DNA of 45,576 bases from Trichloromonas sp034006665 (GTDB taxonomy: Bacteria > Desulfobacterota > Desulfuromonadia > Desulfuromonadales > Trichloromonadaceae), in assembly GCF_034006665.1 (NCBI RefSeq), contig NZ_JAVESI010000029.1, positions 1 through 45,576 of the forward strand, written 5' to 3'. The position numbers were made by a program, and so were the translations under genes. Under the pieces are notes generated by a model. That model was not told where the DNA came from. It was given only the letters and a program-made list of their open reading frames with translations, and did no database searches. How positions within the stretch are numbered: the first letter of the stretch is position 1; each line of letters begins with the position of its first letter. Of this stretch, positions 6,224 to 15,070 are shown piece by piece.

Positions 6224-8864
6224 GCAAATGATTACGTGGATGATGGTTCTGGCATTCGCGGCCGCCTGTCAGGGACAGAGCAAGGAAGCGATGCTGGAGG
6301 AAGGCAAAGCCCTGGTGCAAGAGGGTAATCCTTTGGGCGCGGTGGTGCTCTTCAACAGCGCCCTGGAAAAGGATCCCAACTATGTCGAGGCCCGTTATCA
6401 GCTGGGTCTGGCGTACCTCAAGGGGGGCAAGCTCGACAAGGCGGAAAAAGAGCTGCAGAAGGTTCGTCTTCAGGATCCGGGCAACGGCGAGGTCATCCTC
6501 GATATGGCCTCTCTTTACCTCGCCAACCAGAAGATCGATGAGGCCGAGGGAGAGCTGCGGCAGTATCTGGAAAAACATCCGAAGAGCTCCCGTTCCCAGG
6601 AGTTTTTGGGGCGGGTGAAGGCGGTGCGCGGCGATCTGCCGGCGGCCGAAGAACTCTTCAAGGAGGCTGCGGCCCTTGATGCGGACAATGCCGAGGTGCG
6701 CCTGGCGCTGGCCCAGCTCTATCTCCAGCTCGACTGGACCGATCAGGCGCGGTCGGAACTTTCTGGCGTGATCAAGGCCTTTCCCGACCGGAAGGCGGCC
6801 TACTTCATGCTTGCCGCTCTTGAGGGGCGCCAGGGGCGCAAGGCGGAAGCGCTGGAGGCCTACCGACAGGTAACGCGCATTGACGGTAAGGATATCGCCG
6901 CCCTTTATCTGACCGGGATGCTTTCTTTAGACATGGGTGATGCCGCCGAGGCCCAACGCATCGCCGAACACCTCCGCAAACACTATCCCAAGCATCCCTC
7001 GGGCTCCCGGTTGCTGGGGATGATCCATTACGCCGCCGGCGATTTCGAGACGGCCGCTATTGAATTGCGCGCTTCGCTGCAGGGTATGCCCGATCTTGCC
7101 GGTTACTATTTCCTCGGCCTGGCCGAATACCGACACGGCAATTACGAATTGGCTCTCAGCCAGTTCCAGCGGGCCCTCGACATCCAACCCGAGCATCTTC
7201 AGGCGCGGCTCATGGTCGCCATGACCCTGTTGCGTCAGGAGCGGGTTGACGACTGCATTGCGCAGGTCAAGCAGGTGCTGGCGAAAAATGACCAGATTGC
7301 CATGGCTCACAACATCCTCGGCAGTGCCTATCTGGCCAAGAAGGAATTCGACCAGGCCATGCCCCATCTCGACCGGGCCATCGCTCTTGATCCGTCGCTG
7401 GCCGACGCGCACATGAAAAAGGGTCTCTTCAACCTTGCCCAAGGCGATCGGCAAGGGGCGGAAATCGAACTGGAAAAGGCCGTCGAAGCGGCTCCCGAAG
7501 CGCTGAATAACCGCTTTCTGCTCGCCTCTCTCTATCTGCGTCAGCAGAATTACCGGGAGGCGATTGAAACCCTGCAGGCCGGGCTCGACGGCACGGAAGA
7601 GGATGCCCTGCTCTACAACTATATGGCCGCCGCCTACCTGGCGCAGAAGCAGAACGAGCAGGGGCTGGAAGCCCTGAACAAGGCCAAGCAGGCCAAGCCC
7701 GACTACCTGACCCCCTATTTCAACCTGGCCAATTACTATCTGTCCAACCAGCAGCGAGAAAAGGCGTTGGCGGAATACCAGTCGATCCTCAAGATCGCTC
7801 CGGAAAACGTCAAGGCGCTGATTTCCCTCGGCACTCTGCAGGAGATCGAAGGGGACGCGGCGGCTGCCAAGGCCAGCTACCAGAAAGCCCGTGATACCAA
7901 CGCCCCGGAAGGTTTCCTGGCCCTTGCCGGCTACCTCGGGCGTTCCAGGCAGGGGGATGAGGCGGCCAAGGTGGTCGAGGCGGCCTATCAGGCCCATTCG
8001 GAGCATCCGGCCATCCTTGAAACCCGGGGCAAACTCCTGCTGGGACAAAAAAATACCGCCGAGGCGGTGAAGATGTTCCAGACGCTGGACAAAGTCAAGC
8101 CAGGCGCCGGGTTGCCGCTGCTCGCCGCCGCCTGGCTTGCGGGGGGGGAGGGGGACAAGGCCCTCACTCTGGCCCAGGCGCGGATCGACGAACAGCCGAC
8201 CTCCGCTTCCGGCTATCTTTTGCTGGCCGCCGTCCATCAACGGTTGGGCGAGGCGGATAAAGCCGAGGCGACGTTGAGCCAGGGCATTGGCCGGGCCAAG
8301 AATTCCCCGTTGCTCTCCCTGCAACTGGGTAGCCTCTACGCCGCGACCGGGCAGGTAGCGAAGGCTCAGGAAACCTTCGCCGCCCTGCGCAAGGCCCATC
8401 CCGACTTCGTCCCGGCGATCTTTGCCTTGGGCGCGTTGCAGGACCAGCAGGGGGACAAGGGCAAGGCCGTTGAACTCTACAAAGAGGTGCTGGCCAAGGC
8501 CGAGGATCACACCGCCGCCCTCAACAACCTGGCCTATCTCTATGCCGACAACTATGGTTCGCCGGAAGAAGCGCTGGTGCTGGCGGTCAAGGCCTTCCGC
8601 AACGAGCCGGGCAATCCGGGGATTCTCGACACGCTGGGGCTGGCCCTGCTTAAGAATCAGCGCTATGACGAAGCGGTCAATGTTCTGAACAAGGCCGCCG
8701 AATTACTGCCCAAGGTTGCGGCGATACGGTTGCACCAAGGGCAGGCGCTGCACGGCGCCGGTAAAACGGCGGAAGCGCGCGCGGCTTTCCAGGCCGTCAT
8801 CGAACTGGGGGCCGGTCCTGAGACGGATCGGGCACGCAAGCTTCTCGACGAGATCGCGGACTAA
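6210..8864 (+). CDS. prsT: PrsT-type TPR-repeat lipoprotein of the exosortase/EPS system
   Basis: 884 residues from ATG 6210, chosen for the GGGGAGG site just upstream; the longer GTG-started form (6186) would spoil the signal peptide. The N-terminus is a lipoprotein signal with lipobox AFAAAC and Cys20. The rest is a solenoid of roughly twenty 34-residue tetratricopeptide repeats (patterns like NYVEARYQLGLAYLKGGKLD). Size, lipobox and position match the PEP-CTERM-system TPR lipoprotein (TIGR02917). It probably sits on the periplasmic side as a scaffold for export proteins, by analogy with TPR proteins such as AlgK/BcsC. A strong hairpin separates it from the next gene. Confidence 0.9.
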   Translation: MILFKQMITWMMVLAFAAACQGQSKEAMLEEGKALVQEGNPLGAVVLFNSALEKDPNYVEARYQLGLAYLKGGKLDKAEKELQKVRLQDPGNGEVILDMASLYLANQKIDEAEGELRQYLEKHPKSSRSQEFLGRVKAVRGDLPAAEELFKEAAALDADNAEVRLALAQLYLQLDWTDQARSELSGVIKAFPDRKAAYFMLAALEGRQGRKAEALEAYRQVTRIDGKDIAALYLTGMLSLDMGDAAEAQRIAEHLRKHYPKHPSGSRLLGMIHYAAGDFETAAIELRASLQGMPDLAGYYFLGLAEYRHGNYELALSQFQRALDIQPEHLQARLMVAMTLLRQERVDDCIAQVKQVLAKNDQIAMAHNILGSAYLAKKEFDQAMPHLDRAIALDPSLADAHMKKGLFNLAQGDRQGAEIELEKAVEAAPEALNNRFLLASLYLRQQNYREAIETLQAGLDGTEEDALLYNYMAAAYLAQKQNEQGLEALNKAKQAKPDYLTPYFNLANYYLSNQQREKALAEYQSILKIAPENVKALISLGTLQEIEGDAAAAKASYQKARDTNAPEGFLALAGYLGRSRQGDEAAKVVEAAYQAHSEHPAILETRGKLLLGQKNTAEAVKMFQTLDKVKPGAGLPLLAAAWLAGGEGDKALTLAQARIDEQPTSASGYLLLAAVHQRLGEADKAEATLSQGIGRAKNSPLLSLQLGSLYAATGQVAKAQETFAALRKAHPDFVPAIFALGALQDQQGDKGKAVELYKEVLAKAEDHTAALNNLAYLYADNYGSPEEALVLAVKAFRNEPGNPGILDTLGLALLKNQRYDEAVNVLNKAAELLPKVAAIRLHQGQALHGAGKTAEARAAFQAVIELGAGPETDRARKLLDEIAD

Positions 8865-8872
8865 CGCAACCC

Positions 8873-8910
8873 ACCGCCGGGCCATGGTGGGATCACCGTG
8901 GCCCGGCGGT
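8873..8910. other. Strong intergenic hairpin between prsT and the sugar transferase
   Basis: A perfect 12-bp inverted repeat (ACCGCCGGGCCA / TGGCCCGGCGGT), with extra GGT/ACC pairing inside. No T run follows, so it is not a classical terminator; it may protect the upstream mRNA 3' end or reduce read-through. Confidence 0.6.
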
Positions 8911-8926
8911 CTTCACGGGCATTTCT

Positions 8927-10288
8927 ATGCGGAAACTGACTTACATCATCCTGCTCGTCGATTTGCTTCTCGCGGCGTTGGCCCTGATGGTCGGCCACCT
9001 GCTGCGCTTCGAGGGGGTCTGCAATCTCGGCGTGATCGCCGGCCCCGGTGGGTCGCGTCTGCTGATCTTTTCGCTGCTGGCGGTTTTTTCCGCCTATTTC
9101 TGCGAAATGTATCGGTGGGAGAAATCCCTGGGCCGTCTCGATCTCGCCGCTCGCACTGCCGTCTCGATCCTGATGGCCTTTTTTGTTCTCTCCGCTGTTT
9201 ATTACATCGCGCCCCAGGCGATGGTCGGACGCGGGGTACTTTCCTTCTCGCTCCTCGTCTTCGGGGTTATGCAGTTTTTCGCCCATCTCGTTTTTCTCGC
9301 CCTCATGGAACTGCCCGCTCTGGCGAGGCGGGTGCTGATTATCGGCGTCGGCCCCCTGGCCGCCACAGTGGAGCGGGTTATGGGCGAACATCCCGGGCGG
9401 CAGGTTTGCATCGGTTTTGTCAAGCCGACAACCGAGCAATGCACGGTTGACGAGAAGCGGATTGTCGGCGAGGTCGAGGAGATCGTCGAACTCGTGGAAC
9501 GGGAACGGGCTGACCTGCTGGTGGTGGCGCTCACCGAGCGGCGCGGCGGACTTCCGGTGCGGGAGTTGCTGCGCTGCAAGCTCAACGGGGTGGAAATCGT
9601 CGATGCCTTGAGTTTTTACGAGGCCACGACCGGCAAGCTGCTGATTGAGAACATCCAGCCAAGCTGGTTTCTCTATTCGGAAGGTTTTCGGATAACGACC
9701 TTTCTGCGCTTCTACAAGCGGGGATTCGACATTTTCCTTTCCCTGCTCGGTATTTTGCTGGTGCTGCCGCTCTGGCCCCTAGTGGCGCTGCTGGTGAAAA
9801 TCGACTCGCCGGGGCCGGTCTTTTTCCGCCAGGTGCGGGTGGGGGAGAAGGAAAAAGACTTCACCGTCTATAAATTCCGCACCATGCGCCAGGATGCGGA
9901 AAAGGAGACGGGCGCGGTCTGGGCCACGCAGAACGATCCGCGTGTCACCCGGCTCGGCAAGTTTCTGCGCAAGAGCCGGATCGACGAACTGCCCCAGCTC
10001 TACAATGTGCTAAAAGGGGATATGAGTTTCGTTGGCCCCCGCCCCGAGCGGCCGGAATTTGTCGAGCGGCTCAACCAAAAGATTCCCTACTACGGCAAGC
10101 GCCACTGCATGAAACCCGGGGTCACCGGCTGGGCCCAGGTCTGCTACCCTTACGGCGCCTCCGATGAGGATGCCCTGGAGAAGCTGCGTTATGATCTCTA
10201 TTACATAAAGAATTATTCGATTTGGCTTGATTTTCTTATCATTCTGGAAACGGTCAAGGTTGTCGCCTTCGGCCGGGGAGGAAGGTAG
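8927..10288 (+). CDS. Initiating sugar-phosphate transferase (polyprenyl-phosphate hexose-1-P transferase), PEP-CTERM-associated type
   Basis: 453 residues. The N-terminus has four or five membrane spans (YIILLVDLLLAALALMVGHL onwards), then a Rossmann-like region about residues 140-235, and the bacterial sugar-transferase catalytic domain from about 262: KRGFDIFLSLLGILLV membrane helix, FRQVRVGEKEKDFTVYKFRT, DELPQLYNVLKGDMSFVGPR and KPGVTGWAQV. This layout is the WbaP/WcaJ group and fits the EPS sugar transferases of exosortase loci (TIGR03013). It should place the first sugar phosphate on undecaprenyl phosphate at the inner membrane. The export gene follows with no gap. Confidence 0.9.
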   Translation: MRKLTYIILLVDLLLAALALMVGHLLRFEGVCNLGVIAGPGGSRLLIFSLLAVFSAYFCEMYRWEKSLGRLDLAARTAVSILMAFFVLSAVYYIAPQAMVGRGVLSFSLLVFGVMQFFAHLVFLALMELPALARRVLIIGVGPLAATVERVMGEHPGRQVCIGFVKPTTEQCTVDEKRIVGEVEEIVELVERERADLLVVALTERRGGLPVRELLRCKLNGVEIVDALSFYEATTGKLLIENIQPSWFLYSEGFRITTFLRFYKRGFDIFLSLLGILLVLPLWPLVALLVKIDSPGPVFFRQVRVGEKEKDFTVYKFRTMRQDAEKETGAVWATQNDPRVTRLGKFLRKSRIDELPQLYNVLKGDMSFVGPRPERPEFVERLNQKIPYYGKRHCMKPGVTGWAQVCYPYGASDEDALEKLRYDLYYIKNYSIWLDFLIILETVKVVAFGRGGR

Positions 10289-11092
10289 ATGAAAAGACTG
10301 TCGCTGTTGCTTGTGGCCGTGTTTCTGCTGTCGGTGCCTGTCGCCTGGGCGGATGACTACGTGATTGGCGAAGGGGATGGCCTGGATGTCGCGGTCTGGG
10401 GCGTTCCCGAACTGAGCGTCGCGGTGGTAGTGCGCCCCGACGGCAAGATCACCCTGCCCGCCGCCGGCGACGTCAGGGCCGCCGGGCTGACCCCGGTAGC
10501 GCTGAGCAAGGAGTTGACCACCGTGCTCACCGACTACGTCAAGATCCCAATCGTCACCGTAACCGTAGCCGGGATCACCAACAACCGCATCTATATCTCC
10601 GGCGGCGGGGTGGCTCCCCAGGTGATGAATCTGCCCGGGCGGACCTCCCTTTTCAAGCTGCTCTGCGGCATTGAGGGGATCGGCAACGCCGACCTGCAAC
10701 GGGGCTACGTCATGCGCGACGGCGAAAAGCTTTCCGTAGACCTGCACGATCTCTTCAATAACGGCAACCTCAAGGCCGACATCGATCTTCAGGCCGAGGA
10801 TATCCTCTTTCTGCCGACCAACGAACTGAACAAGGTTTACGTGGTCGGAGCCGTCAATACGCCCCAGGGCATTATGTACCGGGACGGTTTGCGGATTCTT
10901 GACGCCATCCTCGAATCGGGGGGCTTCACCAAGTTTGCCAAGGCCGACGCCGTGCTGATCCTGCGTAAGGAAGGGGACGATCGCCGGCGGATCAAACTCG
11001 ACCTCGACGGCTTGATGAAGGACGGCCAGTTGAGCGAGAACCTCGAACTGCAAAGAGGCGATTATGTCATTGTCAGAGAGGGAATGTTCTAA
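10289..11092 (+). CDS. Wza-like polysaccharide export protein
   Basis: 267 residues with a cleavable signal peptide (MKRLSLLLVAVFLLSVPVAWA) and no lipobox Cys. The Poly_export domain is visible as YVIGEGDGLDVAVWGVPELS followed by VVRPDGKITLPAAGDVRAAG, then two SLBB-like beta-grasp regions (VYVVGAVNTPQG near residue 190). Members form or feed the outer-membrane channel for polymer. Smaller than E. coli Wza (about 380 aa) but near the length of exosortase-locus export proteins (TIGR03027). Its ATG follows the transferase stop codon directly. Confidence 0.9.
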   Translation: MKRLSLLLVAVFLLSVPVAWADDYVIGEGDGLDVAVWGVPELSVAVVVRPDGKITLPAAGDVRAAGLTPVALSKELTTVLTDYVKIPIVTVTVAGITNNRIYISGGGVAPQVMNLPGRTSLFKLLCGIEGIGNADLQRGYVMRDGEKLSVDLHDLFNNGNLKADIDLQAEDILFLPTNELNKVYVVGAVNTPQGIMYRDGLRILDAILESGGFTKFAKADAVLILRKEGDDRRRIKLDLDGLMKDGQLSENLELQRGDYVIVREGMF

Positions 11093-11118
11093 ACACCTGA
11101 ACGCGACCCCCTGATTTT

Positions 11119-11160
11119 TTCAGCCTTCAGCCTTCAGCCTTCAGCCTTCAGCCTTCAGCC
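11119..11160. repeat. Tandem heptamer TTCAGCC x6
   Basis: Six perfect head-to-tail copies between the export gene and the chain-length gene. The same heptamer recurs before the ATPase gene at 15012. Such tracts can change copy number by slippage; both sit just upstream of start codons. Confidence 0.95.
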
Positions 11161-11174
11161 TAAGGTCGTCCCCT

Positions 11175-12779
11175 ATGGATTCTCCGATTCTTCAGCTCAA
11201 GAAGTACCTGCATGCGCTTTACAACCGGCGTTATCTCTTTTTGCTCATATCGGTGACGACAGCGCTGCTTATCGTCATCTCCAGCTTTTTCTATCCCAAG
11301 ATGTACGAGGCAAAAAGCACGGTTTTTATCGAAGAGAACGTGGTGAACAGCCTGATGAAGGGGATTACGGTTACGCCTTCCATGGCGGACCGGATTCGGG
11401 TGCTGCGTTATCACATGCTCAGTCGCGACATCATCTCCCGGGTTCTGAAAAAGCTCGATATGGACGTCAAGACCGAGACGTCCGAGGCATTCGAGGGGTT
11501 GATTCGACATTGTCAGGAAACAACCGAGATCAATCTCAAAGGGAGCGATCTGTTCTTTGTCTCCTTCATCGACTCCGATCCTCAATTTGCCCAGATTTAT
11601 ATCAATACCCTAGTCAATACCTATGTCGAGGAAAACCTGGCCGCCAAGCGGGAGGAGTCCTTCGGCGCGAACCGCTTTCTTTCGGAGCAGGTGGCCTTCT
11701 ATAAAAAGAAACTCGACGACATCGAGGACGAAATCAATAATTACCGTAAAAAGACCGGCATTATGTCGACGGCCAGCGAAGCCTCTCTTCTTGAGGAGAT
11801 AAAAACCCGCGACGAAGATCTCAAGGGCTTGCGGCTCAAGAAGCTTGAACTGACGGCCAGTGTCAATACCATGCGCGAACAGCTGAATATGATGAAATCC
11901 TCGGCTTCGTCCCAAGGGAGCTCCCTTTTGGATCTCATCGGTGGTTCGGGAGACGATATGCGCATCGATGCGCTTCGATCACAACTTGAAGAGTTGCTTC
12001 TGGTTTACAACGACCAGTATCCGGCGGTGGTCAAGTTGCGGGAGCAGATCGCGGAACTGGAAAAACGCCAGGCTGAACAACCGGTGCAAGGCACCGGCCC
12101 GGCGGTGGATAACTTCAATCCCTTCGAAGATCCGGTCTTTGTCGATCTCAAGATGCGTATGAATACCGCCCAGGCCGAGCTCAACGCCTTGCTGGCCCGG
12201 GAACGTGAATTCCTCGCACAAATCGAGCAAAACAAGAAAATTCTGGCGAACTTTCCCCAGGACAAAAAGATTCTGGCCGATATGGAACGGGAACGGAGCA
12301 TGACCCAGAATGTTTACGAAACGCTCTTGGAGCGGGTCGGTGTGGCCGAGGTTTCCAAGCAGATGGAAGTGGCCGACAAAGCTACCACCTTCCGGATTGT
12401 CGACCCGGCTATCCTGCCGACCTTCCCAGTGGGGGTCAAGCGCCTGTACAAGATGCTTCTCGGCATTGCCCTGGGTATCGGTGCCGGCTTGGCCGGCGTA
12501 TTCGCTCGGGAAAAACTCGATGACACGGTCAAGGATGCCGATATGATTCGCTCCCTGGGGGTGACCGTGCTGGCTGAAATTCCTTATATGTATAACGAAG
12601 AGGATACGTTACGAGTGCGGAAATGGGATCGGCTGGTCTATTCCTACGCCGGAGTCTGCCTGTTCTGCATTGCCGTCTTGATCGGCCATGATCTGCTCGG
12701 ATTGTCCGTTTTCGATCGTTTCATCGCCTATGCCAAGCTCGATACGCTGGTTTCCAGCGCCGCCGAGTTGGTTCGCTGA
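11175..12779 (+). CDS. Chain-length determinant (Wzz/GNVR family), exosortase-locus type
   Basis: 534 residues. A membrane helix near residues 18-40 (YLFLLISVTTALLIVISSFF), a long periplasmic coiled coil rich in K/E/L (about 160-390), and a second membrane helix near 425-445 preceded by the proline motif ILPTFPVGVKRLYKM. This is the polysaccharide co-polymerase plan, and an extra hydrophobic segment occurs near the C-terminus. It should set polymer length together with the tyrosine autokinase encoded next (14-base gap, GGGGGAGGAAGTC ribosome site for the kinase). Fits TIGR03007. Confidence 0.9.
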   Translation: MDSPILQLKKYLHALYNRRYLFLLISVTTALLIVISSFFYPKMYEAKSTVFIEENVVNSLMKGITVTPSMADRIRVLRYHMLSRDIISRVLKKLDMDVKTETSEAFEGLIRHCQETTEINLKGSDLFFVSFIDSDPQFAQIYINTLVNTYVEENLAAKREESFGANRFLSEQVAFYKKKLDDIEDEINNYRKKTGIMSTASEASLLEEIKTRDEDLKGLRLKKLELTASVNTMREQLNMMKSSASSQGSSLLDLIGGSGDDMRIDALRSQLEELLLVYNDQYPAVVKLREQIAELEKRQAEQPVQGTGPAVDNFNPFEDPVFVDLKMRMNTAQAELNALLAREREFLAQIEQNKKILANFPQDKKILADMERERSMTQNVYETLLERVGVAEVSKQMEVADKATTFRIVDPAILPTFPVGVKRLYKMLLGIALGIGAGLAGVFAREKLDDTVKDADMIRSLGVTVLAEIPYMYNEEDTLRVRKWDRLVYSYAGVCLFCIAVLIGHDLLGLSVFDRFIAYAKLDTLVSSAAELVR

Positions 12780-12793
12780 GGGGGGAGGAAGTC

Positions 12794-13678
12794 ATGAGCC
12801 GTATTGAAAGGGCCATCGAAATGGCCGCGAAAAAACGTCAGGCCGTCACTCCCGTTGCGTCCGAACCTCTCGCTGAACCGGCACAAGCCGCGTCCAAGGT
12901 CGTGGAAGCTGCCGCTCCGGAACTTGCCGCGCGGGAAACGGACCATTATGAAGCCCGTCACGAGGTCTTTGCCAGTGTGCCGTCGCCGGTGATCCGCAAC
13001 CCCTTCCTGGTGACCGCCAGCGGTGAAACCGGCCCGGCTTCCGAGCAGTACCGCAAGCTCAAGTCGGCTATCGTCAAGCTCGCCCAACTCGGTCGTTTCG
13101 ACAAATCGCTGATGGTTACCAGCGCCATCGGCGGCGAGGGGAAGACTCTCACCTCCATTAACTTGGCCATCACCCTGGCCCAAGAGTTCGATCACACGGT
13201 TCTTCTGGTGGAAGCGGACATCCGCCGCCCGACCATCATGAAATACATGGAAATGGAGTCGCCGGTTGGTTTGACCGATTGCGTTCTCGACGGCATCGAC
13301 GTCGGCGAGGCCCTGGTCAAGACCGGCATCGGCAAGCTTTCGATCCTCCCGGCTGGGCGCATTGTTCCCAACCCGGTGGAACTCTTCTCCTCGAACCGCA
13401 TGCAGAATCTGCTGGTTGAAATCAAGAACCGTTATCCCGACCGCTATGTGATCATCGACACCACGCCGCTCTTGCCCTTCGCCGAGCCCCAGTTCATCGC
13501 CAACGTGGTCGGTGGCGTTCTCTTGGTGGTACGCGAGGGTTACACCTCGACGGACAAGGCGATCAAGGCCCTTGGCCTACTTAAGAACCATAATCTGCTC
13601 GGGGTGGTCTGCAACGGCGTCAGCCAGGTTCACAGCGGCGGCAAGTACGGCTATTACGGCTATTACGGTTACAAATAA
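12794..13678 (+). CDS. Tyrosine autokinase (BY-kinase), exosortase-locus type
   Basis: 294 residues. Walker A is SAIGGEGKT (110-118), Walker A' VLLVEADIRRPT (136-147), Walker B YVIIDTTPLL. The C-terminus is a tyrosine cluster, YGYYGYYGYK, the autophosphorylation tail of bacterial tyrosine kinases. As in Gram-positive-like split systems, the membrane activator is a separate protein, the preceding Wzz homologue. The N-terminal 65 residues are Ala/Pro/Glu-rich and probably disordered. Fits TIGR03018. A short GCCC/GGGC hairpin follows the stop. Confidence 0.92.
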   Translation: MSRIERAIEMAAKKRQAVTPVASEPLAEPAQAASKVVEAAAPELAARETDHYEARHEVFASVPSPVIRNPFLVTASGETGPASEQYRKLKSAIVKLAQLGRFDKSLMVTSAIGGEGKTLTSINLAITLAQEFDHTVLLVEADIRRPTIMKYMEMESPVGLTDCVLDGIDVGEALVKTGIGKLSILPAGRIVPNPVELFSSNRMQNLLVEIKNRYPDRYVIIDTTPLLPFAEPQFIANVVGGVLLVVREGYTSTDKAIKALGLLKNHNLLGVVCNGVSQVHSGGKYGYYGYYGYK

Positions 13679-13720
13679 GCCCTTGTCGGGCCCCCATCCG
13701 ATAGATGTCGAAAAGGTGCG

Positions 13721-14971
13721 ATGATGATGAAATTCCAAAAATCGGCCGTGGCCCTGCTGCTTGCCCTTATCTTTGCTCCCGGTGCGAGTTGGGCCGAGTT
13801 CCGGGCGACCCCGGCCTTCTCCCTGCGTCAGGAGTATAATGACAACATTTATCTGGAGAAGGACAAGGAAGGGGATTTCGTCACCTTCGTCCGGCCCTCG
13901 GTATCGGCCCTCTGGAATACCCGGGTCGCGGATCTGACCCTCGACCTCGGTGTCGGTTACGAGAAATACTGGGAAAACAGCGATGATGACGAGTTGCGGC
14001 CAACCGCCCGGTTGGACTCGACATTCAGTCTCTACCGGGAGAACCTGTTTCTGCGCGTGACCGACATCTACGATCGGGTGACCATCGACGAAGGGGGGAA
14101 AGGGGCCGTCGACAACAATCTGATCAACATGACCGACAGCAATCGACTGGAGGTCAATCCCTATCTGGTGCTTCAGCCCCTGCGCACCCTGCAGGCGCGC
14201 TTTGATTATCTCTACGAAAATGTCTGGTATCGGGAAGACGAAGGGGATGACGCCGAAACTCACCGTTATGCGGTCACCCTGACCCAGCAGTTCACTCCCC
14301 GAATCAGCGTCGATCTCTCCGGGGCCTTTAGCCAGTTCCGGCCCAAGGATGCTGGCCGCTCGCTGCTCGATGACACCGGCGAGGAGGAGTACGATCGCAC
14401 CAATGCCGGATTGGGACTGTTCTGGCAGGTGAACGACCAGTTCTCCCTGCGCGGCGATGTCGGCCGCGCCTGGCTCGACTATGAATACAGCGACGATTAC
14501 GACTCCACCCTTTTCGGCGGTCAGGCCGACTACCAGATCTCCAGCGTCTTGTCCGTCGGCGCCGCCTACGAGGAAGACATTTCCGCCAGCGTTGAGGACG
14601 GAGCCCGCGAGCGACAAGAGGTTTCCGCCTATCTGGCTTATGCAAACCGCTCCAAGGTGCGCCTCACCGTCTTTCAGTCCCGGGAGGACTATCTGGAAAT
14701 CGATCGGCAGGATGACGGGATGGGTGCGACCCTGGACGGCGACGTGCCGATCACCAACAAGAAGGGAATCGCCTGGTTGCTCAGCTACACCGACTACGAA
14801 GAGGGAGATCTGGAAGAATATCAGCGCTACGGCGGTCGTCTTGAATTCTACCACCAGCTGCGTTTAGGCCGGCTGTCTCTCGGCTACACCTACAACCGCA
14901 ACGACTCGGACATGCCCTCGGAAGATTACGACAACAACATCGTCTTCGCGCAGGTGGCTTTAAGGTGGTAA
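13721..14971 (+). CDS. Outer-membrane beta-barrel protein of the EPS locus
   Basis: 416 residues with a signal peptide ending ASWA. The mature part consists of alternating amphipathic strands rich in Tyr, Asp and Arg (SLRQEYNDNIYLEKDKEGDF, RLDSTFSLYRENLFLRVTDI) and ends in VALRW, an aromatic C-terminus typical of BAM-inserted barrels. It matches the exosortase-locus outer-membrane family (TIGR03016/BBP2-like). A role in polymer passage is inferred. Three consecutive ATG codons start the gene (13721, 13724, 13727). Confidence 0.8.
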   Translation: MMMKFQKSAVALLLALIFAPGASWAEFRATPAFSLRQEYNDNIYLEKDKEGDFVTFVRPSVSALWNTRVADLTLDLGVGYEKYWENSDDDELRPTARLDSTFSLYRENLFLRVTDIYDRVTIDEGGKGAVDNNLINMTDSNRLEVNPYLVLQPLRTLQARFDYLYENVWYREDEGDDAETHRYAVTLTQQFTPRISVDLSGAFSQFRPKDAGRSLLDDTGEEEYDRTNAGLGLFWQVNDQFSLRGDVGRAWLDYEYSDDYDSTLFGGQADYQISSVLSVGAAYEEDISASVEDGARERQEVSAYLAYANRSKVRLTVFQSREDYLEIDRQDDGMGATLDGDVPITNKKGIAWLLSYTDYEEGDLEEYQRYGGRLEFYHQLRLGRLSLGYTYNRNDSDMPSEDYDNNIVFAQVALRW

Positions 14972-15060
14972 GGCTGAAGACCGAAGGCTGAAGTAGTCAG
15001 CTTTTTCATCCTTCAGCCTTCAACCTTCAGCCTTCAGCCTTCAGCCTTCAGCCTTCAGCC
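14972..15060. repeat. GGCTGAAG/TTCAGCC repeat hairpin with seven heptamers
   Basis: AAGGCTGAAG occurs twice at 14971-14994, and seven copies of TTCAGCC (one variant TTCAACC) fill 15012-15060. The two halves are complementary and can form a long hairpin with a CTTTTTC loop. It may terminate or attenuate between the barrel and ATPase genes. Confidence 0.85.
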
Positions 15061-15070
15061 TGGATCCTTC

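Noticed and set aside
6927..8510. 527-codon minus-strand frame inside prsT
   Set aside because: A shadow of the TPR repeats; its periodic Leu/Gly pattern mirrors the sense strand.
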